Source: Bemisia tabaci
Taxonomy: Eukaryota; Arthropoda; Insecta; Hemiptera; Aleyrodidae
NCBI RefSeq assembly: GCF_918797505.1
Contig: NC_092793.1
Location: forward strand, 91,400,411 to 91,464,410
DNA: 64,000 bases
Reading direction: 5' to 3'
In this document: piece by piece, positions 56,601-62,640 of the stretch
Numbering within the stretch: the stretch's first letter is position 1
How the letters are laid out: every line of letters begins with the position of its first letter
Translations under genes and position numbers: made by a program
The notes under the pieces: model-generated
The model's database searches: none
Seen by the model: only the letters and a program-made list of their open reading frames with translations
Told to the model about the DNA's origin: nothing

Positions 56601-56779
56601 AGTTCGTGCACGCCAAGATAGAGGGGCAAATCACCTTAAAAAAGTGGTGGACTAAATTTCCTATGGATTTGCCTCTTCAAAAGTTGAAAGGATATATTAA
56701 TGCCATTCAAGAAACAAAAAAGGTAACTTACTTCTATCGTACATTCACTGCCTTTGATAATTTTGACACTGATTTTCAT
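26650..56779 (-). CDS. UBL4A: UBL4A, four coding exons (56732-56779, 53203-53308, 50091-50278, 26650-26739)
   Basis: UBL4A (yeast Get5) works with GET4 and BAG6 in the cytosol to hand tail-anchored proteins to the GET pathway. The exons join in perfect phase (48 + 106 + 188 + 90 nt) to 143 residues plus a stop. Residues 1 to about 73 form the ubiquitin-like domain (MKISVKIIKGSECTIE, then IAEMKQIVSNNLQIPV, LVYLGKPLSNEKRVRDY, IKDGSKL). Residues about 88-136 form the C-terminal domain that docks on BAG6 (KFLTNYYSAADALKILTPFM...SLSLDDLERFA). Human UBL4A is 157 residues, so the protein is full length. All introns have GT-AG ends. Introns are about 3.4 kb, 2.9 kb and 23.3 kb; the last contains a Dong-like LINE and a Foldback-like element. 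The gene converges on TAF8. Assignment is by recognition of the family pattern, without a database search. Confidence 0.93.
26815..26940. repeat. GC-rich dispersed repeat R1, copy 1
   Basis: Contains GCCGGGGAGTGCCCCTGGAC, then TTCGC[G]ATGAACTT and CTCCGCGA. Related copies are at 35690-35810 (same orientation) and, partly, at 33040-33095 (inverted). The short stem GGGGAGTGCCCC is conserved. It ends at a (TAA)n tract at 26943-26960. Confidence 0.6.
26960..27660. repeat. Left arm of inverted repeat family X
   Basis: Contains CGGCCGCCATCTTGGATTTT twice in variant form, TGACGTCACGCGACACGATT (about 27262) and CGTCTTCTAATCGGAATAAT (about 27379). The same phrases occur inverted at 33120-33620 and again at 35377-35690. 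The repeat arms enclose the Dong-like LINE. Probably remains of a large foldback-type element; ends not resolved. Confidence 0.55.
27735..27807. repeat. (TTA)n tract running into a run of about 50 T
   Basis: Read on the minus strand this is a poly(A) followed by (AAT)n, the tail of the LINE 3' end at 27808-28017. Confidence 0.8.
27808..28017 (-). mobile_element. LINE 3' end fragment with the conserved 3' hairpin
   Basis: Read on the minus strand: TTACTGACTTTGGCC...GTCAGTAATACTT then CCGGAAGTGTTCCCTCTTC and a long poly(A). This matches the 3' tail at 4655-4715. A run of about 20 A lies at 27929-27949 on the plus strand. No coding part is left. Confidence 0.65.
28018..28070. repeat. (TTA)n microsatellite at the 3' side of the Dong-like LINE
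   Basis: About 17 TTA units, i.e. (TAA)n on the strand of the LINE. Together with the tract at 32688 it frames the element. Confidence 0.9.
28071..32687 (-). mobile_element. Dong/R4-like non-LTR retrotransposon in a (TAA)n site
   Basis: A 4.6-kb element with 3' UTR (28071-28359), one long ORF broken once, and a 5' UTR (32417-32687). (TTA)n tracts lie on both sides (28018-28070, 32688-32755). Insertion into TAA repeats is the known habit of the Dong element of Bombyx mori, and the single ORF with a restriction-like endonuclease fits the R4 clade. The intact length and single defect make it the youngest LINE here. It lies in intron 3 of UBL4A, same strand as that gene. Confidence 0.85.
28360..32416 (-). 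CDS. Dong/R4-like polyprotein: Myb-like repeats, RT, zinc knuckle, endonuclease (one frameshift)
   Basis: The ATG at 32416 opens a 1065-codon frame. The N-terminal third holds two copies of a domain of about 75 residues, RVKWTTEEYKEIIWCYW and RVQWSKEEYKEVIWCHW, each followed by LATQRR: a Myb/SANT-like DNA-binding pair. RT motifs follow: NYRPITCLNIAYK, motif A WLDYQKAFDSMPH, motif B GIYQGDAFSPLLF, motif C LLYMDDLKLF, then YKYLG. At about 29306-29316 an A-run (minus strand) shifts the frame; the continuing frame resumes (28360-29193) with the zinc knuckle CRICHQFEETIEHITSGC (C-x2-C-x8-H-x4-C) and a PD-D type restriction-like endonuclease (RPDIILRRKG...LIDVSIPAD, KYKDLEIEI). The defect is one homopolymer indel, which could also be a sequencing error. 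Confidence 0.9.
32688..32755. repeat. (TTA)n microsatellite at the 5' side of the Dong-like LINE
   Basis: About 22 TTA units between the 5' end of the complete element and the 3' end of the truncated second copy. Confidence 0.9.
32756..33023 (-). mobile_element. Second, 5'-truncated Dong-like copy (3' UTR only)
   Basis: CCAGCTTTGCTGGGT then GAGCAAACAATGCTC matches the 3' UTR of the complete element (28085-28135) in the same orientation but with many substitutions, so it is a different subfamily or an older copy. It is followed by another short (TTA)n at 33024-33037. Confidence 0.7.
33038..33120. repeat. GC-rich repeat R1, inverted partial copy
   Basis: TTAATAGCTATGAGAGGCG then AAGTTCATCGCGAAGCGA is the complement of the right part of 26815-26940. 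Confidence 0.55.
33121..33620. repeat. Family X repeat, right copy
   Basis: Inverted relative to 27240-27620: shared landmarks are TTCCTTTAAACTTGGTACAC, ATTATTCCGATTTG, GCGTGACGTCACAGGAG and CTTTATTTTTGATCGATTTT. A C-run follows at 33626-33637. A tail (about 33650-33745) resembles 35990-36075. Confidence 0.55.
33746..34144. other. No recognised feature
   Basis: AT-rich spacer in UBL4A intron 3. I see no gene or repeat. Confidence 0.35.
34147..35363. mobile_element. CAGGGTG-family palindrome, right end lost
   Basis: It starts CAGGGTTATCCAAAAGTCAC after TA (34145-34146). The arms mirror each other around about 34800, with repeated AAAATGGCGG blocks and flanking AAAAAGTTGCTACCTTAAAC at the right. 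The right arm stops about 70 bp before the expected end, where family X sequence begins (about 35364). Confidence 0.8.
35364..35690. repeat. Family X repeat, third copy
   Basis: ATTATTCCGATCAGAAGACG, GCGTGACGTCATAGCAGC and ACTTTACCATCCCTTTACTC follow the order of 33200-33430. It truncates the palindrome on its left. Confidence 0.55.
35690..35815. repeat. GC-rich repeat R1, copy 2
   Basis: GCCGGGGAGTGCCCCTGGAC and CTGCGCGATGAACTTGCGAC closely follow 26840-26900. Confidence 0.6.
35816..36082. mobile_element. Right end of a CAGGGTGCCACATT-type element
   Basis: The stretch ends at 36076-36082 with CACCCTG followed by TA. The preceding ACACCAGTTACACTAACATA is shared with about 33706-33735. The left end was not found. 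Confidence 0.5.
36098..36580. repeat. Foldback repeat between two TIR elements
   Basis: Arms about 36100-36215 and 36460-36580 are inverted copies (CCAACGAGTGGTCTATTAAG against CTTAATGGACACTCGTTGG). The centre near 36340 is not palindromic. The outer ends touch CAGGGTG-type termini on both sides. Confidence 0.6.
36586..37748. mobile_element. 1.16-kb palindrome, CAGGGTG family, TA-flanked
   Basis: It starts CAGGGTATCCCAAAAGTCCG and ends GGACTTTTTGGACACCCTG, with TA at 36584-36585 and 37749-37750. The arms match over about 550 bp with diverged positions, so it is older than 10102-11099. G-runs lie at 36721-36734 and 37007-37017. Confidence 0.85.
37865..38216. mobile_element. hAT-like MITE family H5, copy 1
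   Basis: The ends CAAGGTACACTCTACTACAG and its near-complement enclose 352 bp. The flanks ACAATTTT and TCAATTTT are an 8-bp TSD with one mismatch. The copy at 53846-54213 is the same family in opposite orientation. A T-run of about 17 lies inside. Confidence 0.8.
38217..38585. other. No recognised feature
   Basis: Several short frames, none with a motif. The phrase ATACTAAAGAA repeats locally near 38303 and 38331. Confidence 0.3.
38595..38820. repeat. Foldback repeat, about 225 bp
   Basis: GATATGGATTCTACGC at about 38615 and CAAATGCCCTATTTGCCC at about 38654 are mirrored by GGGCAAATAGGCCATAT at about 38747 and GTAGAATCCAAATATG at about 38791. No ends or TSD were defined. Confidence 0.5.
38821..40162. 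other. Spacer with no recognised gene
   Basis: Moderately GC-rich at 39190-39640 with antisense short frames but no known motif. A T-run then G-run lies at 39043-39068. I could not support a gene, LTR or transposon end here. Confidence 0.3.
40200..41170. repeat. Subrepeat array, left arm of the Foldback-like element
   Basis: About seven units, with ATTTTGTGCTATTTTGTGCC near 40230, 40377, 40518, 40669, 40827, 40968 and 41118. Unit boundaries carry C/G runs. The short frames it produces are repeats of each other. Confidence 0.85.
41550..43740. other. Centre of the Foldback-like element, left part; no known gene
   Basis: The longest frames are 123 codons (41922-42293, plus) and 115 codons (42824-43171, plus). 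Neither shows a transposase or other motif. The phrase CAGTTCGTTTG[A/G] near 42466 and 42721 recurs with CTGGGTTGATTTCCATGA and CCGGGGTGATTCTCATGG about 20 bp on, a sign of an old internal duplication of about 255 bp. Confidence 0.35.
43741..44174. mobile_element. GGCCTTGTCTCCACG MITE, copy 2, TSD TGC
   Basis: 434 bp, the reverse orientation of the 5130-5549 copy. TGC lies on both sides (43738-43740, 44175-44177), suggesting a 3-bp TSD. It inserted into the centre of the Foldback-like element and splits a minus-strand open frame. Confidence 0.85.
44175..44366 (-). pseudogene. Unidentified open frame interrupted by a MITE
   Basis: The minus-strand frame begins MYSVPFRSDPGNLKIF and reads YIPLLVDHGTRSAIAFVLHD, GSFLITGRYAVQPPKG before the MITE. 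If the MITE and one TGC copy are left out, the frame stays open for about a dozen more codons (43700-43740) and then stops. I do not recognise the protein. It may be a captured gene piece in the Foldback-like element, or chance. Confidence 0.3.
44450..44995. mobile_element. One-arm fragment of the 15941-17612 family
   Basis: GAATTTTTTTGGTC, CTGCCAAGTTTCAGCCAAAT and ATGGGATTTTACATTGAA follow the order of 15970-16100 with scattered changes, and ACGCTG[T/A]GTCCGA at about 44863 corresponds to 16381. Neither terminus is complete. Confidence 0.7.
45470..46430. repeat. Subrepeat array, right arm of the Foldback-like element
   Basis: Inverted counterpart of 40200-41170 with the same unit order and almost no differences, which implies recent insertion or homogenisation of the arms. 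Confidence 0.85.
46455..47215. other. No recognised feature
   Basis: A C-run of about 14 lies at 46572-46586. A 70-codon minus-strand frame at 46710-46922 has no known motif. Confidence 0.3.
47218..47492. repeat. Tandem duplication, two units of about 136 bp
   Basis: GAGATTTTCTGGATAAGGGG and AGTTCGAAAAATCATCC both occur twice, with about 85-90% identity judged by eye. Confidence 0.8.
47650..47692. repeat. (AT)n microsatellite
   Basis: About 21 AT units, interrupted once near 47681. Confidence 0.95.
48515..49260. repeat. Degenerate satellite-like array, about 155-bp period
   Basis: TGGCGGCCAAAATG[A/G]CC recurs near 48528, 48676 and 48824, then in decayed form near 48982 and 49134. Each copy is followed by AATATGCCGTG-like and GTCGTA[A/C]AATCC[A/G]AATCTG phrases in the same order. 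About five units. Confidence 0.75.
49522..49780 (+). pseudogene. LINE polyprotein C-terminal remnant
   Basis: The plus-strand frame shows LVWFGRVNKTTEERLLKQML, then WVPPGKRQRGRPMKGWRQGV and LWGDRGLWRLGV. This H[V/I]RR...LP......RGRP...W pattern is the usual C-terminus of RTE/jockey-type and craniofacial-development-protein-2-like retroelement proteins. Only about 85 codons remain. It lies in UBL4A intron 3 on the opposite strand. Confidence 0.8.
50091..50278 (-). CDS. UBL4A: UBL4A exon 3
   Basis: 188 nt from the acceptor CTAATCAG to the donor GTAAGT. It encodes NEKRVRDYPQIKDGSKL, the end of the ubiquitin fold, and the start of the BAG6-binding domain (KFLTNYYSAADALKILTPFM). Confidence 0.93.
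50285..51415. other. UBL4A intron 2, unrecognised part
   Basis: AT-rich with no supported gene or transposon. TATGTATATATGTATGTAT at about 51097 is a low-complexity patch. Confidence 0.35.
51420..51933. mobile_element. Older TAGAGTACC hAT fragment, host of a second hAT
   Basis: The right end GGTACTCTA at 51925-51933 and the internal GGCCATACTC and CATTTTTGGGTCCTAAG mirror 26131-26245. It was split by the element at 51470-51905. The left end is not defined. Confidence 0.6.
51470..51905. mobile_element. hAT family H4, 436 bp, TSD GCCATACT
   Basis: The left end is (C)AGAGTACCTTTATAGAC and the right end GTCTATAAAGGTGCTCTA. GCCATACT is duplicated exactly at 51462-51469 and 51906-51913. The inverted subterminal phrase AAACAAACAAGATGGC occurs on both sides. 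The first base is changed from T to C. Confidence 0.9.
51938..51978. other. Strong 41-bp inverted repeat (hairpin)
   Basis: CTCCAGCTCTCC and GGAGAGCTGGAG flank GACCTCGAGAGGTC. It follows directly after the hAT end at 51933. The next 110 bp carry CTCCGGGTAA[T/C]TCC twice. Confidence 0.7.
52197..52466 (+). repeat. 45-bp minisatellite, six units
   Basis: Units start at 52197, 52242, 52287, 52332, 52377 and 52422 with GCACAGTGGGTCAGG. The first four are nearly identical; the fifth and sixth are increasingly diverged. Confidence 0.93.
52590..52690. other. GC-rich block with G-runs
   Basis: GACGCGCGCGAAGCGTGCG followed by G-runs of 7 and 11. It stands out from the AT-rich intron. Confidence 0.5.
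53203..53308 (-). CDS. UBL4A: UBL4A exon 2
   Basis: 106 nt from the acceptor CCTGTTTTAG to the donor GTGAGT. It encodes VQEDMSIAEMKQIVS and QKLVYLGKPLS, the middle of the ubiquitin fold, with phases 0 and 1 matching exons 1 and 3. Confidence 0.93.
53549..54251. mobile_element. TAGAGTACC hAT-like element carrying an H5 MITE
   Basis: The left end is TTGAGTACCTATACAGAGAG and the right end, inverted, TAGAGTACCTGTATAGTGAG, each followed by CATGGACAG or AATGGACAG. The flanks CCCTAAAC and CCCTGCAT do not form a convincing TSD, so it is old or rearranged. The H5 copy at 53846 lies inside. Confidence 0.6.
53846..54213. mobile_element. hAT-like MITE family H5, copy 2, TSD AAGCAAGC
   Basis: 368 bp; ends CCAAGGTACACTC and GAGTGCATTGG. 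AAGCAAGC is duplicated exactly at 53838-53845 and 54214-54221. It is the inverse of 37865-38216; shared internal phrases include AGATCTGGTAGCTTCAATAA and GAGACCCACTCTCAGAACAG. Confidence 0.88.
54486..54925. mobile_element. 440-bp palindrome flanked by TTAA, copy 2
   Basis: Same length and ends as 18038-18477, with TTAA at 54482-54485 and 54926-54929. The two copies differ at only a few positions (for example AATTCTG against CTTCTG variants), so this family moved recently. It lies in UBL4A intron 1. Confidence 0.92.
55597..55887. mobile_element. 291-bp MITE with 9-bp TSD ACTTATCAG
   Basis: The ends are CATTGAGAAAAAAAAGGAGG and, inverted, CATAGAGAAAAAAAAGGAGG. ACTTATCAG is duplicated at 55588-55596 and 55888-55896. 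A right-half copy lies at 57739-57830. The 9-bp TSD suggests a Mutator-like origin. Confidence 0.85.
55924..56545. mobile_element. 622-bp TIR element in UBL4A intron 1
   Basis: The ends AAAGGACCCCGCACACCTCT and its complement continue as inverted repeats of about 190 bp (GCAATTATAACTT, CGATGCACCGTTTTCGCAAA). No TSD is visible. It lies about 190 bp from UBL4A exon 1. Confidence 0.8.
56732..56779 (-). CDS. UBL4A: UBL4A exon 1 (first coding exon)
   Basis: The ATG at 56779-56777 starts MKISVKIIKGSECTIE, the first two strands of the ubiquitin fold, ending at the donor GTAAGT in phase 0. The upstream context is GATAAAAATGA. The 5' UTR and promoter lie above 56780 and could not be delimited. Confidence 0.93.
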
Positions 56780-57052
56780 TTTTATCGATTGATAGGACGT
56801 ACTTCTTTGATCGTTTTGAAATTTTAGTTCGAAAGTTAGTGCTAGTCAGTGCTTCAGGACGCTGAATGACCCTGACTTGTACAATACCTGATCAACTACA
56901 ACAACCGACTATGCAACGGAGTTGGAGTTTCCTATGCAACCCACGAGTGAGGAGCACGTAAACAAAAGAAAACCCCTAACCTCAATTTCGATGGAATGAT
57001 GGAATAGACCTGGAATAGACCCAAGGCGGATAAAGAATGGTGGTCGCATTTC

Positions 57053-57738
57053 TAGAGTCCCTTTATACTGAGAGTCAAGACAATTTGAATCCATTTCTGA
57101 TTGGTTCCCGTATTTTAGGCCTCCACAGTGTCACAAACGGGAGTAAAGATTACATTTTCACCGATTGCAAAGATTATAATCTGGAATGGACCAGGGAATT
57201 ACGGGTTCGGCAAGGAACAAACGGAATGAGAGGAGGAACGGAGAAAGGCATTTGAGAATGGGCCGATCAAAGATTACAAAAACGAACGTAATACGGGACA
57301 TTGAGAATGCGATCAGTAAAAAACTTCCTAATCTTATTCCCGTTTGTGACATCCATGAGCCGAATTGTCTTGACTCTCAGTATAACAAGGTAGATTTACA
57401 CAGGTATGGAAAAGTTGAAAATTTCCCATGAGCCTCAGTACGTGTCACATGACCTCGTGACGTAGGTTAAGGGGCCCGTTTTTTAATTAAATTACAATCA
57501 AATTAACATTCAAACGTTTGTGCGTTTAAACGCTAAAATTAATATCGCATAACCAAAATTGTGCAAAAAATCCCACAAAAGTTTGACAAACGATAAACCG
57601 AACATAATAAATCAAAATAATCAAAACATCCAAAATGGCTGACGTTAAGGGGCCGCTGGAGAGCCAATCAGAGGCCAGTTGTTTAGTTCTGTCCATACCT
57701 GTGTAAATCTACCTTGTCAGTATAAAGGAGGGACTCTA
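57053..57738. mobile_element. hAT H3-related element containing a 9-bp-TSD MITE
   Basis: The left end TAGAGTCCCTTTATACTGAG and the right end GTATAAAGGAGGGACTCTA match family H3 at 20010. GAGTCAAGACAATT and AATTGTCTTGACTC form the subterminal pair. No exact TSD. The right end was split by the insertion at 57386-57716. Confidence 0.82.
57386..57716. mobile_element. 331-bp TIR MITE with 9-bp TSD TCAGTATAA
   Basis: The ends are CAAGGTAGATTTACACAGGT and its complement; the inverted match runs on through ATGGA. TCAGTATAA is duplicated exactly at 57377-57385 and 57717-57725, inside the terminal repeat of the H3-related hAT. Confidence 0.92.
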
Positions 57739-57830
57739 CCTACGACTGCGCTGTACCCACCTACGTCACCAAGTCATCAAAAAATTCCAAGATGCCCGAA
57801 ATGCAAACACCTCCTTTTTTTTCTCTAAGC
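57739..57830. mobile_element. Right-half fragment of the 55597 MITE family
   Basis: TCATCAAAAAATTCCAAG then CCCGAAATGCAAACACCTCC as at 55830-55872. It abuts the hAT end at 57738. Confidence 0.65.
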
Positions 57831-57969
57831 ACTGATCAGGATCAGACCATAGAATAATAACTAGCTGACGCTATAAGAAGGGCCACGGCAACCTTTTCAA
57901 TAGAACAGCGTTTTCAATGACCTTGAACGATCTCAGTTAACCATGTCATTGTTGTTAGTTATGAATCTC

Positions 57970-60900
57970 AGTAGCTATGTTTATGCGAGCCTCTTAACCT
58001 AACTTCAATCGAAACCTGAGTTTGAAACCAAGGTTCAAATCACGGCATAAACGTTACGGAACTAACGAAATGTAGGTTTCCGAAATTTGTGTTTGAAACC
58101 TCATTTTACACTAAAGACTAGGTTTTCGCACTCCGCATAAACGAACCGGAGGTTGAAATTAGTTGAAATTCGACTTCAAATGCGATTTTCCGGTGCGCGA
58201 TCGGCAATATGGCGGATTTATTATCATACCGTTCGTAAACAACAGGTCCTTCTCCCACGATTTAGCTTTAATTTTGCCATTATTCAACATTTTTTACAAT
58301 CATAATTTTACTATAATTGTTGCTTAAGCACTTTCACGTGATTCCTTCAGTTATATGTGGCTTACTTATCCTTATTTAGCTAAACGTAGGACGTTATTTT
58401 CTGGTGAAGGTGTTTAGTGTCAGATGGAATCCAGGCTTATTACTGCTTTTTCAGATTATTCTTGCAACTCTAATCAACATTTTATGACTACAGAAGCAAA
58501 GCAAGCAAAGAGCTTTACAGGCTACAATTGAGTAATAGCCTTACCCACCAGTTCATCATCTGCGGAGAACTTTTTTACTGCATCCGCACGATTTGCCTAA
58601 GATTTCAAGATAAGGCACCCTGCTTCCCTTTAAGTAGTGCACCGAATTTTTTCATTTCAATCTACCGATTAAATCTAAAATCTGATCCAATCAGAGCTGC
58701 ATAGCTCTTATATTTGTGTGTTATCCGTGTATCTATTTCCTGGTTGTCCTACTGGAAGTGTGACTCCAGCCACAACCGTGACCTGCTGACTTATTTCTTT
58801 GATCCAATCTCTAGTAAATGATGACTCAAATTCTGAAGCCATCATTTATTGAAACTAGTTCAAAGTTATTGCTCCAAAGTATCGTCACTCTTCTCATACT
58901 GATGCAGAAGGAAGGAGATTCTTCGGTGAGTGCTCTGTGATCCAAGATTTTCAATTTGAGATAAGAATAAGGTTTTTATTGAGGCGTGTAACAATTTTTG
59001 GTCGTTGAACCACTTGTCATAATTGAGCTTTGGCGTTAGAGATGCATCAACTGTGGAAAGTGGCTCTGCCTGTGCAAAAATATCGTGTGACAGCAGTGAA
59101 TGTTAGTAAATGCGCTTTACAGATAGACTGAGAGCTCCAGATTCCAATCTACCTGAATAATTAAATTCAGAAGGATTTTTGAATTGAGTTCATATCGAAT
59201 CTCAGTGGGAGAATAATATACAGTGTAAGCGAAAGAATATCAATGGTAAGGTTGGGTTTGTGTCTTAGGTTAGTGAAATGCAATGGCCGGTTCTGAAATC
59301 TTGTTTGTCAGTTGCTCTTTACATGAGTCACCTTTGAAAATCAAGTTTAAGAAAAACACACATACCTAGGTAGGCAAACAGTGGTAGGTAGCTTGCCTAT
59401 TTTCTCCTGTCTTGCTCGTGGACTCGGAGAGCAGTCGGAAAGAGGGGTGAGAAACAAGATTTCAGTGCGTGTCTCTGGGAATGTGGAAATTCAAAATTTG
59501 TGAAGCGTCACCAGTTTGTTGAGATTGTCACCGTCCGTTGCCTCAAGAGGATTTAGACGCTTCTGCTTCAGCGATACATTGTTGACCTATCAATATCTGC
59601 TTATTTTGATCATATCTTGAAGGAGGAATTCCCATAAGTATATCCCGATTCTTTATTTGTTTCACTACAATAATGGCAGACATACAATCTTTGCGACAGC
59701 ATGGAGTGAAGGTGCGGTGCTTTACTGGATTAGCACTCCTACACTTTCAATGCCTATATCTACCTATTGTAAGATCATTAGAAGCTCAATCAACAACATG
59801 ATGAATTTCTGCGCCTGCCATAATTATTTTTAACATCACTAAAAATTACCTATGGCAACTTTTCTGAACTCAGAATATAAGCTCGAGCATGATTTGGAGG
59901 GTTGTTGAGATTAGGTATTCATTCCAATTTTAAAGATGAACGTAAAATGATTGAACATCTACTGTCATTTTTCCAACTGTTGCTCAGAAAGTCAGTAAAG
60001 GCTTTTCTAGTGAAGATGAAGCCTCCGCTTATATATTGTGGAAAAATTGAACATACACAGGATAAAAGAGTAATACCTAATAATTTATTGAATCAATTTA
60101 TAGTGGAAAAATGAAGTATAGCTTGTGAAAATGGCGCCAACATGAAATTCAAGTTCAATCGAAAATATGCGCATAAACAGCGCCAAAATCGGAAAGTTTG
60201 ATTTCCCGCGGAAGTCGGGTTACAGCGCCCGCATAAACCCGACGGAGGAAACTTGCATTACAAACTCGGGTTTCGTGAAACGGGGGCAGATAAATTGTAT
60301 ACAAGATAAATCGTATACTCCCATCGAAATCAGATAAATCATATACAGATGGATGGTGAGAGGATAATTCATATAATTTGCCAGTTTGTCAAACTGTTGG
60401 GCGATCGCGAAACTCACTCTGATTTCTGATCATTCATAATTCCATAGCCCTTCTTTCTCACAAATAATGTAAGGATTTTTTTTTACCTAATACCACCAAT
60501 AATTCTCATTTGGATTATTAATTATTTCTGCACTAATATTTCCAAAGACATATATTTCACATCTAGATAAGGTGGATTGCCAATTATCGATACTATCCAC
60601 AGACTGTCCAGCTTTTTGGGGTAACGTAACCAGTTTGTTGGCTTAAATTTTAAGCGTCTTTGAGAAGAACTTAGTTCATTCTGACATTGTTGAGTCCATA
60701 TAAAATTTAAAAAATTCTAGTGAAGAACTGTGTGCAGCCCGTTTAGGAGTCCCCAATATTTTGTGTCAATCTGTGCGGTAGTGACCGTTCGTCTGTCCTG
60801 ATTAGGACGGAGGCCAATTTTTAATAATTTCAAATAAGTTAAAGATACAGTCCTACAATTTCAGTAGTGTCTTGCCAGTGGGTCAGCTCTTTTAGTATTT

Positions 60901-62200
60901 GTGTCTCCAGATATCCGTCGAAGTTCATCCATGTGGAGCTCCTGTACCGAAGTGTCTTGCGTCCCCGTCCTTGACTTCATTCGTATCTGTTTTTTCCGAG
61001 TCACTTGAACAGCTTACTCTTATTTTCATTTAAAATCTTCCAAAAGGTCTGATGTTTGATCTCAACAGTTTACTTATCATAATTTAGTCAGGCCAATTTG
61101 TTCATCCTGCATGAATCATCTTGTTACGTCTCATTCCTCTCAATACGTCTGTAGTCCTGGCAGCTTGATTTGGCTTGACGCTACTTTGTTCAACGGGAGT
61201 ATAAGGAGGAAGCTTAGCCACTGAAAGTTTCTTGATAACCTAGCATTTGGATAAATGATAGAAGCAGGTCTAACCGCAGGTTTGCTTGGTTTCAAGAAAC
61301 CTTATTGGCAGCCTCTAAAACAAGCCACTAATTAGTGGCAATTGCTCCAAATCCTTGGTAACTAACATCATCACTCTATCTTTGAGCAGAGGTAAGTGAA
61401 ATTGTCGTAACATCTTATGTCGTTAATAACTCTTGTAACTTATGTCGCAGCTGACAATGGAAGTACCTAGAGAAAAATAGTCTCATATTTGAGGTTTTAC
61501 ATTTTCTGCTATCGCTGTCCAAATTACCAGAGACCTGAGTTGTTGGTGAGACCCACAGCTCAGCAAAACTTCGGCCTCTGCCTCCTAAAATTTTTCCTTT
61601 TCATCATTGGGCCTTATTTGTACACTTTAGTACCTACCCTGAAAAGCCGCTTTCTGCTGACTTCAACTGGCCAAGGGCATGGAGAAAGGCAACAAAATAC
61701 GTGATAGAAAGATAACTTCAGCGGCCTCGTCATATCGTTGGGTTTGTTCTAATTATCTTTTGTGAACATTAAAAAAAGTCGCTTGGTACCAAACGTCAAA
61801 ATAATCAACGACTCTCGGGCCATCCTAATCACCTTATTGGCTACTAATCCCTAATTAATGATCACCATCTCTTCTTCCTTGAGGGTCCGAGGGTGAGATG
61901 TGTTTCAGATATTCTCAAGAATATCGACATTTCAAATAATAAATGTCAAATTCTGCTAGGTATCTATATTGCCCTTTTGCCTTTTCCGAAATGAGGATCA
62001 ATGAGGTTAGTTTAAATTGTTGGTAGATTGCTAACAAATCATAACAAGAGTACAGTTTGATGTTCGGTACCCACCAACCAACAATTTGATGCTAGTATGC
62101 AATTTACCCATCGGACACCCAGTATATAAATTACCGTGTATGCGATTTATACTAACTCTCGTGAAACCCCGGTTTCGAGCCTCGCATAAACGTAGCTAGT
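57970..62200. mobile_element. TIR element with GTTTATGCG ends, split by a 1.9-kb insertion
   Basis: The left end AGTAGCTATGTTTATGCGAG and, inverted, the right end ACTAGCTACGTTTATGCGAG. The motif GCATAAAC recurs in subterminal positions (about 58052, 58135, 60171, 60232). The interior 58200-60120 has no recognisable transposase. The insertion at 60282-62158 lies near the right end. No TSD found, so the outer call is tentative. Confidence 0.55.
60282..62158. mobile_element. 1.88-kb insertion with 9-bp TSD TCGTGAAAC
   Basis: TCGTGAAAC is duplicated exactly at 60273-60281 and 62159-62167. The termini show an imperfect inverted match (AGATAAATTGTATAC and AGTATAAATCGCATAC). The interior has no long frame or known motif. 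Excising it rejoins the outer element's right arm. Confidence 0.7.
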
Positions 62201-62224
62201 TAACCTATGGAACGCCGTTAGTGT

Positions 62225-62640
62225 CAAAACTATGGAACGCCGGCAGTGTCAAAACCCTTTTCTCGCGCGCGCGGAATTTTTTCTGGCGCGCGGAAGTTTT
62301 TTTCGACGCGCGGAAAGAAAAAACCCGTTTTCGATGAAAATCTCTGAATTTCCGGATTCCGCGCCGGTTTTCGATATATTTGCGCCGTTTGTGTCAAAAC
62401 TATTTTTTCCGGCGCGGCGCTCCAAATCTGTTCCGCGCGCGGAATTTTCGATGTATCGATTCCTGCTCGCCGCCGGCGCGGCGCTCCGAAATCTGTTCCG
62501 CGCGCAGAATTTTCGATATATCGATTCCTGCTCGCCGACTGTTTTTTCCGGCGCTGCACCAGAAAATAATTCCGCGCGCCACTTTTTCGATATATCGATT
62601 TTTCTGCGCGCGGAGAATATTATCTCTCTTTTGAACGATT
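62225..62640. repeat. CpG-rich degenerate tandem repeat
   Basis: Units of about 64-86 bp carry GTTCCGCGCGCGGAATTTTC, then TCGAT[A/G]TATCGATT and CCTGCTCGCCG. Both GCGCGC and TATCGATA-type palindromes recur. Long antisense frames here come from the lack of stops and not from genes. Confidence 0.75.
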
